Positions 16,066 through 23,333 are shown, counted from the stretch's first letter. The stretch: DNA of 38,437 nt from Acetobacteraceae bacterium (GCA_020848935.1 JADLHF010000174.1:1-38437); one strand, 5' to 3'. A program made the numbers and translations. Notes: generated by a model not told the origin, from the sequence alone.

Positions 16066-16304
16066 CAGGCCATCGCGGGATCAACGCGGAATGCGTGGGA
16101 ATGGCGGTTGGCTGGCCGGCGGTCCCGTGATTCCGAACCGGTGTTCGAAGCCTTGCCGGAGATCATGCCAGCCGCCGGCAGAATGGGCGTGCGGCGCCAC
16201 GCCATGGAAGCCATCTGGCGGATGGCGAATGGGCGATCCCTGAGGGGCCGTTGCCGCCGCCTTGCGCATGCGGGCGCCGGCGCCGATGGCCGGCCTTGAA
16301 GTGA
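16066..16304. other. intergenic stretch without a supportable gene
   Basis: About 240 bases between the YeeZ-like gene and the purK terminator. Short frames occur on both strands but none has a ribosome-binding site, a family signature or coherent codon use. On the minus strand, 16081-16269 encodes a 62-residue Pro/His-rich peptide. It reminds me of translated intergenic repeats in Acetobacteraceae and may mark a dispersed non-coding element. I cannot confirm this. Confidence 0.35.
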
Positions 16305-16345
16305 CGAAAGTCTTTTTGCTTCTTTTTCTTCAGAAAAAGAAGGCC
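16305..16345 (-). terminator. A/T hairpin after purK
   Basis: Perfect arms CTTCTTTTTCT and AGAAAAAGAAG (16319-16329 and 16332-16342) with a two-base loop lie ten bases beyond the purK stop on the minus strand, followed in the transcript by CAAAAAGACTTTC. Same oriented layout as the other gene-end hairpins here. Confidence 0.65.
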
Positions 16346-16354
16346 TTGCTTGCC

Positions 16355-17488
16355 TTAGGCCGCGCTCCCCAGTGGCCCCAGCGCGTCGCGGATGGCGAAG
16401 TCACCGGGCAGGCTGCCGCGGGGGAACAGGCGGGTGACGTGGCCCATCTTGCGGCCCGGGCGGGCTTCGGCTTTGCCGTAGAGGTGGGGGATCAGGCCGG
16501 GGGTGGCCAGGATCGCGGGCCAGAGGGCGGTTTCGGCCGGGCCGACCAGGTTTTTCATCACCGCGTCGGAATGTCGGGTGGCGGGCGGCAGGGGCAGACC
16601 GGCGACGGCGCGGATGTGCAGTTCGAACTGGCTGGCCGGGCAGGCGTCGATGGTCCAGTGGCCGGAATTGTGCGGGCGGGGGGCGATTTCGTTGACCAGC
16701 ACGTCGCCGCGGGCGCCGATGAACATCTCGACGGCCAGCAATCCCACGAAATCAATGGCCTGGGCGATGGTCTCGGCGATTTTCCGGGCCTGGGCGGCGG
16801 TTTCCGCGGGGATGCGGGCGGGGGCCAGGGTGAGGTCGAGGATGTGGTGGCGGTGGCGGTTCTCGGCCACGTCGAAGGCGGCGCTGGTGCCGTCGAGGCC
16901 GCGGGCGACGACCACCGAGACCTCGCGGGCGAAATCGACGAAACCTTCCAGGATCAGCGGCTTGGGCGCCAGTTCGGCGAAGGCGGCGGGCAGGTCGCAA
17001 CCGGGATCGAGGCGAAGCTGGCCCTTGCCGTCGTAGCCCAGGCGGGTGGTCTTGAGGATTGCCGGCAGGCCGAGGGCGGCGGCGGCTTCGCGCAGGTCGT
17101 CGAGGGTTTCGACCAGGCGCCAGGGGGCGGTGGCGATGCCGGCGGCGTTCACGAAGGTCTTTTCGGCGGCGCGGTCCTGGCTGAGGCGCAGCACGGCAGG
17201 CGCGGGGCGCACCGGGCGCAGCGAGGCCAGCAGGTCGAGCCCGACGGCGCTGACATTCTCGAACTCGAAGGTGACGACATCGACGCGGGCGGCGAAGGCG
17301 CGGAGGACCTCGGCGTCGTCGTAGCTGCCGATGGTGGCGCCGGCGGCAACCTGGGCGGCGGGGCTGTCGGGCTCGTCGGTGAGGATGTGGCAGCGGTAGC
17401 CGAGGCGCGCGGCGGCCAGGGCCGACATGCGGCCGAGCTGGCCGCCGCCGACGATGCCGATGGTGGCGTTCGGCGCCAGGGCTGTCAT
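16355..17488 (-). CDS. purK: N5-carboxyaminoimidazole ribonucleotide synthase
   Basis: ATP-grasp enzyme (377 residues) that carboxylates aminoimidazole ribonucleotide with bicarbonate and ATP in purine synthesis, handing the product to PurE. Visible marks are the N-terminal GIVGGGQLGRM, the EFENV segment, the ATP-grasp core with KTTRLGYDGKGQ and the metal-binding region NEIAPRPHNSGH. I use ATG 17488, which yields the standard N-terminus; the 21 upstream codons overlap purE and look non-coding. It starts ten bases after the purE stop, so DUF465-purE-purK form one minus-strand operon ended by an A/T hairpin. Confidence 0.96.
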   Translation of the reverse strand: MTALAPNATIGIVGGGQLGRMSALAAARLGYRCHILTDEPDSPAAQVAAGATIGSYDDAEVLRAFAARVDVVTFEFENVSAVGLDLLASLRPVRPAPAVLRLSQDRAAEKTFVNAAGIATAPWRLVETLDDLREAAAALGLPAILKTTRLGYDGKGQLRLDPGCDLPAAFAELAPKPLILEGFVDFAREVSVVVARGLDGTSAAFDVAENRHRHHILDLTLAPARIPAETAAQARKIAETIAQAIDFVGLLAVEMFIGARGDVLVNEIAPRPHNSGHWTIDACPASQFELHIRAVAGLPLPPATRHSDAVMKNLVGPAETALWPAILATPGLIPHLYGKAEARPGRKMGHVTRLFPRGSLPGDFAIRDALGPLGSAA

Positions 17489-17498
17489 ATGGGTGCCG

Positions 17499-18002
17499 TC
17501 ATGCCGGGGGGTCGGACGGTGCCTCGGCCACGGCGGCGCTCTGCGCGGCACGGTGGGCGTCGAGCCGGTCGGCCAGGGCGGGGTCGGCCAGCGAGAGGAT
17601 GCTGGCGGCCAGCAGGGCGGCGTTGATGGCGCCCGCGCGGCCGATGGCCAGGGTGCCGACCGGGATGCCGGCGGGCATCTGCACGATCGACAGCAGGGAG
17701 TCCTGACCGCGCAGGGCGTGCGATTCGATCGGCACGCCGAGCACCGGCAGGCTGGTCCAGGCGGCGGCCATGCCGGGCAGGTGGGCGGCGCCGCCGGCCC
17801 CGGCGATGATCACGCGCAGCCCGCGGGCACGCGCCGATGTGGCGTAGGCGCGCAGCCGGTCCGGGGTGCGGTGGGCGGAGGTGATGCGGGTCTCGTGGGC
17901 GACGCCCAGGCAGGCCAGCATCTCGGCGGCGTGCCGCATGGTGGGCCAGTCGGACTGGCTGCCCATGATGATGCCGACCATCGGTTTTTCGTGCGGATTC
18001 AA
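17499..18002 (-). CDS. purE: N5-carboxyaminoimidazole ribonucleotide mutase, class I
   Basis: Converts N5-CAIR to CAIR in de novo purine synthesis. The 167-residue protein carries the class I signatures GSQSDWPTM (substrate phosphate site), SAHRTPDRL (with the catalytic His) and [11 protein letters not shown]. Starts are TTG 18002 or ATG 17981; neither has a clear ribosome-binding site and the extra seven residues (MNPHEKP) resemble normal PurE N-termini. It sits seven bases after the DUF465 stop and ten bases before purK. The C-terminal tail of about ten residues after the family core is Ala/Pro-rich. Confidence 0.96.
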   Translation of the reverse strand: MNPHEKPMVGIIMGSQSDWPTMRHAAEMLACLGVAHETRITSAHRTPDRLRAYATSARARGLRVIIAGAGGAAHLPGMAAAWTSLPVLGVPIESHALRGQDSLLSIVQMPAGIPVGTLAIGRAGAINAALLAASILSLADPALADRLDAHRAAQSAAVAEAPSDPPA

Positions 18003-18009
18003 CGAATTG

Positions 18010-18213
18010 TCAGGCGATGCTGTCGGGGATGAGGCGGGATTCGAGCCACGCCACCTCGTCTTTCAGCAGAAGCTTGCGCTTCTTCAGCCGCGCCAGGTGC
18101 AGCAGGTCCACCGGCCCGGCCTCGGCCAGGCGAGCGATCACGGTGTCGAGGTCGCGGTGTTCGCTGCGCAATTCGTGCAGGCGGCGCAGAAGGGATTCAC
18201 GGTCGTTCAGCAT
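18010..18213 (-). CDS. DUF465 (YdcH-like) small coiled-coil protein
   Basis: 67-residue, charged helical protein of the DUF465 family, recognisable by the pattern [14 protein letters not shown] followed by [15 protein letters not shown]. Two helices probably pair as a coiled coil. The molecular role is unknown. It is the first gene of the operon with purE and purK; the DUF465-purE order is common in alphaproteobacteria, to my knowledge. A second, diverged DUF465 gene lies about 200 bases away on the opposite strand. Confidence 0.88.
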   Translation of the reverse strand: MLNDRESLLRRLHELRSEHRDLDTVIARLAEAGPVDLLHLARLKKRKLLLKDEVAWLESRLIPDSIA

Positions 18214-18416
18214 ATGGTCGGCCCGTTCGGGGGATGCGATGCGATTGAAGTAGCGCGGAGTGGGGGGGCTGCGATACGCTTTGTTTGCAGATGGCCGTGC
18301 ATCCTGACCGTACGGCGCTGTGCCGGCGAGCTATGTTGGATGTGCCTTTGACATCAGACCGTCCAATGCCTGCCACGTGCGCGCCGGCCCTGAACGACCA
18401 CCCCGATGGAGGTCCC

Positions 18417-18596
18417 ATGAGCCTGGAATCGCGTATCGAGAGCCTCAAGACCCGGCATGCCGGATTGGAACGCAACATCGCGGCCGAGGATTTGCGGCCG
18501 CAGCCCGACGCCGAGACGCTGGCGCGCCTCAAGCGCGAGAAACTCCGCCTGAAGGAGGAGATGGAACGGATGCAAGGCAGTTTGACGCCGCGCTGA
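18417..18596 (+). CDS. second DUF465 (YdcH-like) small protein
   Basis: 59-residue helical protein starting MSLESRIESLKTRH and containing ARLKREKLRLKEEMERM, the DUF465 core. ATG 18417 has GGAGG five bases upstream, which marks the start although the frame is open for 44 codons before it. It is the divergent partner of the DUF465 gene at 18010-18213; the two share the basic helix pattern but are otherwise quite different, suggesting an old duplication. It converges on trcR, with about 55 bases between the stops. Function unknown. Confidence 0.85.
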   Translation: MSLESRIESLKTRHAGLERNIAAEDLRPQPDAETLARLKREKLRLKEEMERMQGSLTPR

Positions 18597-18651
18597 GTCG
18601 GCCCGGGCGAGGTCGTCCGGGTCGCTTTCGGCGTGGTCACGCCGCCGCGAC

Positions 18652-19230
18652 TCAGGCGGCCTCGTCGGTGTCGGGCATCGGCGGGGCGGGCACGGCGAGG
18701 CCCTCGCGCGTCAGCCGGTCGTTGGCGGCCACTACCATGTGATGCAGGTCGCTTTGCGTGCACAGGCCCAGGATCACGGGGTCGCGCGGCTTGATATTGC
18801 TGGAATTCCAGTGAGTTCGGCTGCGCACCTTTTCGATGGTGTCCTTGGTGGTGCCCATCAGCTTGCCGATCTGCGCGTCGGTCAGTTGCGGGTAGTTGCG
18901 CAGCAGGAAGGCGATGCCGTCCGGCCGGTCGTTGCGCTTTGCCACCGGGGTGTAGCGTGCACCGCGGTGGCGCTTGGGCGGCGGATTGGTGCTGGGCAGC
19001 AGCTTCAGCCGGGCGTCCGGGTCCTTTTCGCAGCGCGCGATCTCGGCGGCGGTGAGCTGCATGTTGGCAACCGGGTCGTAGCCGACGATGCCGGCGGCAA
19101 CCTCGCCATCGGCGATGGCCTGGATTTCGAGCGGGTGCATGCCGCAGAAATCGGCAATCTGGGTGAAGGTCAGCGCGGTCTTGTCGATCAGCCACACGGC
19201 GGTGGCCTTGGGCATCAGTGGCAGGGTCAT
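18652..19230 (-). CDS. trcR: TrcR (DUF1013) cell-cycle transcriptional regulator
   Basis: 192-residue DUF1013 protein, the family of Caulobacter TrcR, reported to associate with RNA polymerase and affect cell-cycle gene expression. The N-terminal half has the family's WLIDKTALTFTQIADFCG and EIQAIADGEV segments; the C-terminal half has a second helix-turn-helix-like unit, LTDAQIGKLMGTTKDTIEKV, then RTHWNSSNIKPRDPV. ATG 19230 is preceded nine bases upstream by AAGG, which is itself part of an 18-base tandem repeat (19236-19271). It diverges from the DUF1192 gene with about 200 bases between. Family assignment is firm; the role here is inferred from Caulobacter. Confidence 0.9.
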   Translation of the reverse strand: MTLPLMPKATAVWLIDKTALTFTQIADFCGMHPLEIQAIADGEVAAGIVGYDPVANMQLTAAEIARCEKDPDARLKLLPSTNPPPKRHRGARYTPVAKRNDRPDGIAFLLRNYPQLTDAQIGKLMGTTKDTIEKVRSRTHWNSSNIKPRDPVILGLCTQSDLHHMVVAANDRLTREGLAVPAPPMPDTDEAA

Positions 19231-19235
19231 GTCAT

Positions 19236-19271
19236 ATTACCTTGGGTCGTCAGATTACCTTGGGTCGTCAG
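19236..19271 (-). repeat. two exact 18-base tandem repeats in the trcR leader
   Basis: ATTACCTTGGGTCGTCAG occurs twice head to tail on the plus strand (19236-19253 and 19254-19271), and ACCTTGGG follows as a partial third unit. On the coding strand each copy supplies AAGGTAAT, so the copy nearest the gene provides the likely ribosome-binding site and the next carries a duplicate one 18 bases upstream. Confidence 0.85.
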
Positions 19272-19434
19272 ACCTTGGGGGGCATCGCCGCATCGTCCGG
19301 GGCCCGGCCTTGGCCAGGGAGCAGGTGGCGGTGAGGCGGGAAAGTCGGGCATATGAACTGCCGGGGTGGGGCCGGTCAAGCGCCACGAGATGGGGGCTGC
19401 CCCCCAAAAGCGACAAGGGCTTAGGAGACACCGA

Positions 19435-19635
19435 ATGACGCGCGATGATGAAGACAACCTGCCGCGGCCGCGGCCGGCCCGGCTGGTCCGTCCGCCGCTG
19501 GACCTGTGGGCGGTGGCGGAGCTGGAAGCCTATATCGGCGAATTGCGCGCCGAGATCGCGCGGGCGGAAGGCGAGATCGCGAAGAAATCGTCACACCGGG
19601 CGGCGGCGGACGCATTTTTCAAACGACCCTTGTGA
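19435..19635 (+). CDS. DUF1192 small protein
   Basis: 66-residue protein of the DUF1192 family, short proteins common in alphaproteobacteria. The family core is visible as LDLWAVAELEAYIGEL followed by a helical RAEIARAEGEI stretch and a C-terminal KKSSHRAAADAFFK motif. No enzymatic site or membrane segment. ATG 19435 has AGGAG eight bases upstream; the open frame continues 23 codons further 5' without support. It diverges from trcR and runs into a cluster of two A/T hairpins. Role unknown. Confidence 0.85.
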   Translation: MTRDDEDNLPRPRPARLVRPPLDLWAVAELEAYIGELRAEIARAEGEIAKKSSHRAAADAFFKRPL

Positions 19636-19712
19636 ATGAAATTTTTTGGTTCTTTTTTCAAAAAAGAACAAGCGCTTCTTTTTGGAAAAAAGAAGCAAAA
19701 ACTTTCATTCAT
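19634..19712. terminator. head-to-head pair of A/T hairpins between DUF1192 and hsp20
   Basis: Two hairpins are packed together. GTTCTTTTTT/AAAAAAGAAC (19649-19658 and 19660-19669) has its tail, AATGAAATTTTTTG, to the left, so it is oriented for the minus-strand hsp20 gene. GCTTCTTTTT/AAAAAGAAGC (19674-19683 and 19687-19696) has its tail, AAAAACTTTCATTCAT, to the right, so it is oriented for the DUF1192 gene. The outer flanks also complement each other. A two-way terminator is likely. Confidence 0.65.
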
Positions 19713-19778
19713 CGCTCTCGGCTGATTGGCGATGGCGGTGGGGGGCGGATTGCTCCGCCCCCCTGTTTGGCCGTGACG

Positions 19779-20240
19779 TCAGGCGGCCTGGATGGCCGGG
19801 GTGCCGTCGTTGGCCGGCTGGCTGGGCGTCGGCGAGGCGATGGCGATGCGGCGAGGCTTCAGCGCCTCGGGCACCACGCGCTTCAGCGTGACGTGCAGCA
19901 GGCCGTTCTGCATCTCGGCCCCTTCGACCACCATGTGGTCGGCGAGCACGAAGCGACGCTCGAACGGGCGGCCGGCGATACCACGATAGAGCACCTCGCC
20001 ATTCGCGGCCGCGGCCAGGCGGCCGGCGACGTGCAGCGCGTTATCCTTGACGGTGATTTCGATGTCGTCCTGGCCGAAGCCGGCCACCGCCATGGTCAAG
20101 CGCCAGCTATCCTCGCCGGTGCGCTCGATGTTGTACGGGGGGTAGGAGACATCCGCGCTCGCGGCGGTATCCAGCATGCGCGCCAGACGGTCGAAGCCGA
20201 TGGCGGTGCGGAACAAGGGAGACAGATTCAAGGCGTCCAT
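19779..20240 (-). CDS. small heat-shock protein (Hsp20/alpha-crystallin family)
   Basis: ATP-independent holdase chaperone of 153 residues. It starts with the class-typical LSPLFRTAIGFDRLARML. The alpha-crystallin domain spans about residues 38-130 and contains YNIERTGED, AVAGF and the VRG-like GNGLLHVTL region (here QNGLLHVTL), and the tail holds the short PRRIAI motif, an I-x-I-like sequence for oligomer contacts. This is the IbpA/HspH class. ATG 20240 has AGGAGG nine bases upstream. The 90-base leader has the hallmarks of a ROSE RNA thermometer, and an alphaproteobacterial RpoH promoter lies just upstream, so both heat-induced transcription and translation are expected. Confidence 0.93.
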   Translation of the reverse strand: MDALNLSPLFRTAIGFDRLARMLDTAASADVSYPPYNIERTGEDSWRLTMAVAGFGQDDIEITVKDNALHVAGRLAAAANGEVLYRGIAGRPFERRFVLADHMVVEGAEMQNGLLHVTLKRVVPEALKPRRIAIASPTPSQPANDGTPAIQAA

Positions 20241-20330
20241 GGTTTGCAACCTCCTGCAAAAGCAAGGTTTCACGACTGGGCCGCCAACTGGCCGGCCCGG
20301 CAGGCCCCGCAACCCCGGAGGCATTGCGGA
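20241..20330 (-). promoter_or_regulatory. ROSE-type RNA thermometer in the hsp20 leader
   Basis: In the transcript CCUUGCU (from 20267-20261) faces AGGAGG (20255-20250), the ribosome-binding site, across five bases. The pairing is C-G, C-G, U-A, U-G, G opposite G, bulged C, U-A. This is the UUGCU-versus-AGGA arrangement that defines ROSE elements. Further 5' are CCGCAA/TTGCGG and GGGCCG/CGGCCC stems, giving the multi-hairpin layout of the class. A competing hairpin, TTTGCA/TGCAAA, would put the ribosome-binding site in its loop. Confidence 0.75.
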
Positions 20331-20335
20331 CAACC

Positions 20336-20367
20336 CTGAAATAGGAAACGCCGCTTCCCCGTTCAAG
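20336..20367 (-). promoter_or_regulatory. RpoH (sigma-32) promoter of hsp20
   Basis: On the minus strand CTTG (20367-20364) is followed after 18 bases by CCTATTTCAG (20345-20336). This fits the alphaproteobacterial heat-shock promoter pattern CTTG-N16-18-CYTATNTNNG exactly at every defined position. The start of transcription is expected near 20329, leaving a leader of about 90 bases. Confidence 0.75.
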
Positions 20368-20378
20368 GAAGCGGCGCC
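20345..20378 (-). terminator. rpmE terminator hairpin, containing the hsp20 -35 element
   Basis: A perfect 10-base stem, CGCCGCTTCC with GGAAGCGGCG (20349-20358 and 20367-20376), has an 8-base loop. It lies about 30 bases beyond the rpmE stop and is followed on the minus strand by TTTCCTATTT, only a modest T-run. The CTTGAAC of the hsp20 promoter is formed by the end of the upstream arm and the loop. Confidence 0.65.
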
Positions 20379-20405
20379 CAAAAAAATCGGCGAAGGCGAT
20401 TGGGA

Positions 20406-20633
20406 TCAGCCCTTGCGGGAGCCGATGCTGGCGAACTTCTTGTTGAACTTCGCCACCTGGCCGCCGGTGTCCATGATGCGCTGCACCCCGGTCCAGGCCG
20501 GGTGTGACTTCGGGTCGATGTCCAGGCGGATGGTGTCGCCGGGCTTGCCGGAGCAGGAGCGGGTCTTGAAGGTGGTGCCATCGGTCATGATGACGTTGAT
20601 TTCGTGGTACTGGGGATGGATGCCCGACTTCAT
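20406..20633 (-). CDS. rpmE: 50S ribosomal protein L31, zinc-free form
   Basis: Ribosomal protein of 75 residues. It starts [12 protein letters not shown] and contains the L31 hallmark [18 protein letters not shown]. The zinc-binding CxxC and second Cys pair of the C+ form are absent; one Cys (RSCSGKPGD) remains. It therefore belongs to the C- type seen in many alphaproteobacteria. ATG 20633 is preceded by GAGG. Transcription ends at the hairpin about 30 bases downstream. It diverges from the NTF2-like gene with about 190 bases between. Confidence 0.95.
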   Translation of the reverse strand: MKSGIHPQYHEINVIMTDGTTFKTRSCSGKPGDTIRLDIDPKSHPAWTGVQRIMDTGGQVAKFNKKFASIGSRKG

Positions 20634-20819
20634 GGCTGGCCTCATGCGTTGTGGCGCCGACGATGCGACCGTCCGCGCGAAGCCGGGCGTATAGCGGGGC
20701 AGGCTGGGTTGCGCAAGGCGGGCCGCGCCTTGGCACCAGGCGCATGGACTGTTCCCCACGCCCAGCGGCGCCGGTATGCTGGGCATCATCGCCAGGAGCA
20801 TGGGATTGGGGGCGGCACG

Positions 20820-21200
20820 GTGAGCGACGACGAATTGCGGCGCGAGGTCATCGCGTTCTACGCGCGCTACATGGATGCCTTCCGTGCCGGCGACGCAGCG
20901 GCGCTGGCGGGCATGGTTGCGGTTCCCATGGCCCGGATCGGGGCGGCCACGGTGGAACTGGTGCGAGCGGCACCCGACCCCGCGGCGCTGAAGGCGCGCA
21001 CCGGCTGGGCCGATACCGTGGAGGTTGAGGTCGAGGTGCTGGACGCCACGCCGGAACGCGCCAACTTGCGCCTGAAACGTGCCGTGCGGGTTCGCGCCGA
21101 CGGCTCGGCGATCGAGACCATTGCCGGGGTCTATGCGCTGACCCGCGCGCGCGACGGGTGGAAGATCCTGGCGATGTCGGTGGTGGCGACGCCGATCTAG
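20820..21200 (+). CDS. NTF2/SnoaL-like small protein
   Basis: 126-residue protein with the N-terminal helix pattern [21 protein letters not shown] and beta-rich remainder ending in [18 protein letters not shown], typical of the cystatin-like NTF2 fold (DUF4440/SnoaL group). Such proteins bind small ligands or act as isomerases or cyclases, but the active-site residues are not conserved enough to assign a reaction. GTG 20820 is the likely start, since the 72 codons before it in the open frame look non-coding. Its TAG overlaps the stop of the opposing DsrE gene in a shared CTAG. Confidence 0.75.
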   Translation: MSDDELRREVIAFYARYMDAFRAGDAAALAGMVAVPMARIGAATVELVRAAPDPAALKARTGWADTVEVEVEVLDATPERANLRLKRAVRVRADGSAIETIAGVYALTRARDGWKILAMSVVATPI

Positions 21201-21553
21201 AACACCAGCACCTTCGTCGCCGCGGCGGTCGCCTCGGCGAGCGCGTCCATCGTGCTGCGCCCGGCGCCGGCCATCAGGTCGTCGTCGGTCATGCCGCGGG
21301 CATCCATGCAGGTGCCGCACAGCAGCACCCGTCCTTCGCCGGATGATGCGATGCGCTTGAGCATGCGCTCCGGGCTGTAATGGCCGTCCGGCACCTTCTG
21401 GCCGCGCCGGGCGGCACCGACGGCGTCGGCCATCAGGAAAACCGTGACCTCGGCGGCAGGGTCACGCTTCAGCAGCGCGATGGCCAGGCGCAGGGCGTTG
21501 TAACAGCGCTCGGTGCCGTATGGCGGGTCATTGAGGATCAACAGCGTGGTCAT
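21197..21553 (-). CDS. DsrE-family sulfur-relay-like protein
   Basis: 118-residue cytoplasmic DsrE/YchN-fold protein. It starts [13 protein letters not shown] and has the NALRLAIAL helix, an [11 protein letters not shown] strand-turn, and [11 protein letters not shown] with a CxxC (Cys 79 and 82) where family members have their active Cys. Relatives carry persulfide sulfur or serve as peroxiredoxin-like subunits. No tus or dsr sulfur-relay genes are next to it. ATG 21553 overlaps the stop of the small gene upstream by four bases (ATGA), so translation is coupled. It converges on the NTF2-like gene through a shared CTAG. Confidence 0.85.
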   Translation of the reverse strand: MTTLLILNDPPYGTERCYNALRLAIALLKRDPAAEVTVFLMADAVGAARRGQKVPDGHYSPERMLKRIASSGEGRVLLCGTCMDARGMTDDDLMAGAGRSTMDALAEATAAATKVLVF

Positions 21554-21732
21554 TGCGGGGGCTCCAGTGGCGGATGGTCGCGCAGCGGTCGGGCCAGCAT
21601 GTGGTCCAGGTGCGGCTCGCCGGGGTTGCGGAACCGGGCGGTGGCGATGGCGATGCCACCATGGCTGGCTTCGGGTTGGGCGCGGTAGGGGACGCGCAGA
21701 CGGTCGCGCAGTGTGCGGCTGCGTCGTGGCAT
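21550..21732 (-). CDS. small hypothetical protein coupled to the DsrE gene
   Basis: 60-residue, Arg/Pro/His-rich frame starting MPRRSRTLRDRLRV and ending PLEPPQ. I count about 80% G or C at third positions, which fits coding use. Its TGA overlaps the DsrE start as ATGA, a sign of coupled translation. I recognise no family. A weaker alternative start at ATG 21753 would add seven residues. No good ribosome-binding site is visible, which keeps confidence moderate. Confidence 0.5.
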   Translation of the reverse strand: MPRRSRTLRDRLRVPYRAQPEASHGGIAIATARFRNPGEPHLDHMLARPLRDHPPLEPPQ

Positions 21733-21829
21733 TGACGCCTGCGGAACCGCCATCCGCGCGGGACGCAGCCCAGGCGGATGGCGAATTCGCTGGTCGGCAC
21801 GCTGGCCATGGCATCCCGTGGCGATGCGC

Positions 21830-22528
21830 TCAGATCGAGCTGCCGCCCTTCGCTCCCTTGGCCTGGGCGGCGAGGATTTCGGCCAGCCTGGCGTTGGTGC
21901 CATTCAGTTCCGGCAGGCGCGCGCCGGCGGCCACCTCCTTCAGGCGCGGCCCCTCGGCGGCCTGCATGTCGATGGCGCGCGGGGCGGCGTCGGCGATTTG
22001 ATCGGGTTTGAGGACCAGAACGCCGTTTTCGTCGGCCAGGATGGCGTCGCCGGGCATCACCGGCACGCCGCCGATGCTGACGGGGATGCAGAACTCGCCG
22101 TTGTTGAACGGGCGCTTGGTGGTGACCACCGACAGGCCGCGCGACCATACCGGCACCTTGTAGTCGCGGATTTCGGAGATGTCGGTGGCCACGCCGTCGA
22201 TGACGATGCCGACGCAGCCGGCCTCGCGCGCCGCGAAGGCGACGCCGCCGCCGACGGCGGCATGGCGGGTGTCGCCGAAGCGGTCGATCACCAGGACGTC
22301 GCCGGGGCGGAGCTGGCCGAGGGCGTAGTGGACGATGGTGCTGTCATTGCCGGCGCAGCGCACGGTCACGGCCGTGCCGGCCACGCGGGGCACCTGCCAC
22401 TGGGCGCGGATGGCGGGATCGACGAAGCCGAAATCGAGGAAATGGCCGATGGTGGCCGGCTCGGCGCGGGCGAGCAGCGCGATCAGCTTGGGGTCGATCT
22501 GGGGGGGGAGGGGGTTCACGACGAACAT
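21830..22528 (-). CDS. RraA-like / HMG-CHA aldolase-fold protein
   Basis: 232-residue member of the RraA fold family, which includes the RNase E regulator RraA, demethylmenaquinone methyltransferase-like proteins, and 4-hydroxy-4-methyl-2-oxoglutarate and related aldolases. Family landmarks are the GDVLVID strand, the glycine-rich AAVGGGVAFAAREAGCVG and IVIDG. In catalytic members this is followed by an Arg-Asp pair (DG..RD), but here the segment reads DGVATD, so the Arg is missing and aldolase activity is doubtful. ATG 22528 has AAGGAG eight bases upstream. It follows the second permease gene with 22 bases between and probably belongs to the transporter operon, perhaps handling the imported compound. 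Confidence 0.8.
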   Translation of the reverse strand: MFVVNPLPPQIDPKLIALLARAEPATIGHFLDFGFVDPAIRAQWQVPRVAGTAVTVRCAGNDSTIVHYALGQLRPGDVLVIDRFGDTRHAAVGGGVAFAAREAGCVGIVIDGVATDISEIRDYKVPVWSRGLSVVTTKRPFNNGEFCIPVSIGGVPVMPGDAILADENGVLVLKPDQIADAAPRAIDMQAAEGPRLKEVAAGARLPELNGTNARLAEILAAQAKGAKGGSSI

Positions 22529-22550
22529 GGGCGGGGCTCCTTGGTTCAGG

Positions 22551-23333
22551 TCATTTGCCGACGGCCCGCCGCAGCCCAACGGCGCGGTCGAGGATCAGGA
22601 CGATGGCCAGGGTGAAGACCACCAGCAGGGTTGAAACCGCGGCCACCAGCGGGTCGGTGCGGCTTTCGACGTAGCGGAACAGGGCGACGGGCAGGGTGAC
22701 CAGTTGCGGGCCGACGATGAACAGGCTGATCACCACCTCGTCGAAGCTGACCAGGAAGACGATGGCGCAGGTGGCCACCAGGCCGGGCACCATCAGCGGC
22801 AGGGTGACGCGGCGGAACACGGAAGAAGGCGGCGCGCCGAGGCTGGCCGCGGCCTCCTCCACCGAAGCCGGCAGGGTGGAGAGCGATGTGGACAGCACCC
22901 GCACGCCATAGGGAAGCGTCACCAGCATGTGCGCCAGCACCAGGCCGGGCCAGGTGCCCAGCAGCCCGGCGCCGACGAAGATGATCAGCAGGGCCAACGC
23001 CAGCACGATGGTGGGCAGCAGCAGGGGGGCTGTCAGCAGCGCCAGGATCGCGTCCCGCCCGGCGAAGCGCCAGCGGTCGATGGCCAGGGCGGCCGGCATG
23101 GCGATGGCCAGGGTGGCGGTGGTCACGACCAGGGCGAGCACCAGCGAGTTGCGCGCCGCCTCGGCCAGCCCGCGCTCCTCCAGCATCGCGGCGTACCATT
23201 TCAGCGAGAAGCCGCTGGGCGGCCAGGCCAGCACCTTGTCGGCCGAGAAGCTCATCGGGATCACCAGCAGCACCGGTGCGAGCAGGAACACCAGCATGGC
23301 GGCGACCAGCACGTGGAACAGCGCCTTTCCCAT
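22551..23333 (-). CDS. ABC transporter permease (PotC-like)
   Basis: Inner-membrane permease of 260 residues with about six transmembrane helices. The cytoplasmic EAA loop, EEAAASLGAPPSSVFRR, docks the ATPase and is followed by VTLPLMVPG. This matches the second permease of polyamine/sulfonate-type importers. Its start overlaps the stop of the first permease by one base (TGATG), so they are translationally coupled and probably form a heterodimer. Confidence 0.9.
   Translation of the reverse strand: MGKALFHVLVAAMLVFLLAPVLLVIPMSFSADKVLAWPPSGFSLKWYAAMLEERGLAEAARNSLVLALVVTTATLAIAMPAALAIDRWRFAGRDAILALLTAPLLLPTIVLALALLIIFVGAGLLGTWPGLVLAHMLVTLPYGVRVLSTSLSTLPASVEEAAASLGAPPSSVFRRVTLPLMVPGLVATCAIVFLVSFDEVVISLFIVGPQLVTLPVALFRYVESRTDPLVAAVSTLLVVFTLAIVLILDRAVGLRRAVGK

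Noticed and set aside
18348-18353. TTGACA upstream of the second DUF465 gene as a -35 element
   Set aside because: No acceptable -10 element lies 15-19 bases downstream, so a sigma-70 promoter is not supported.
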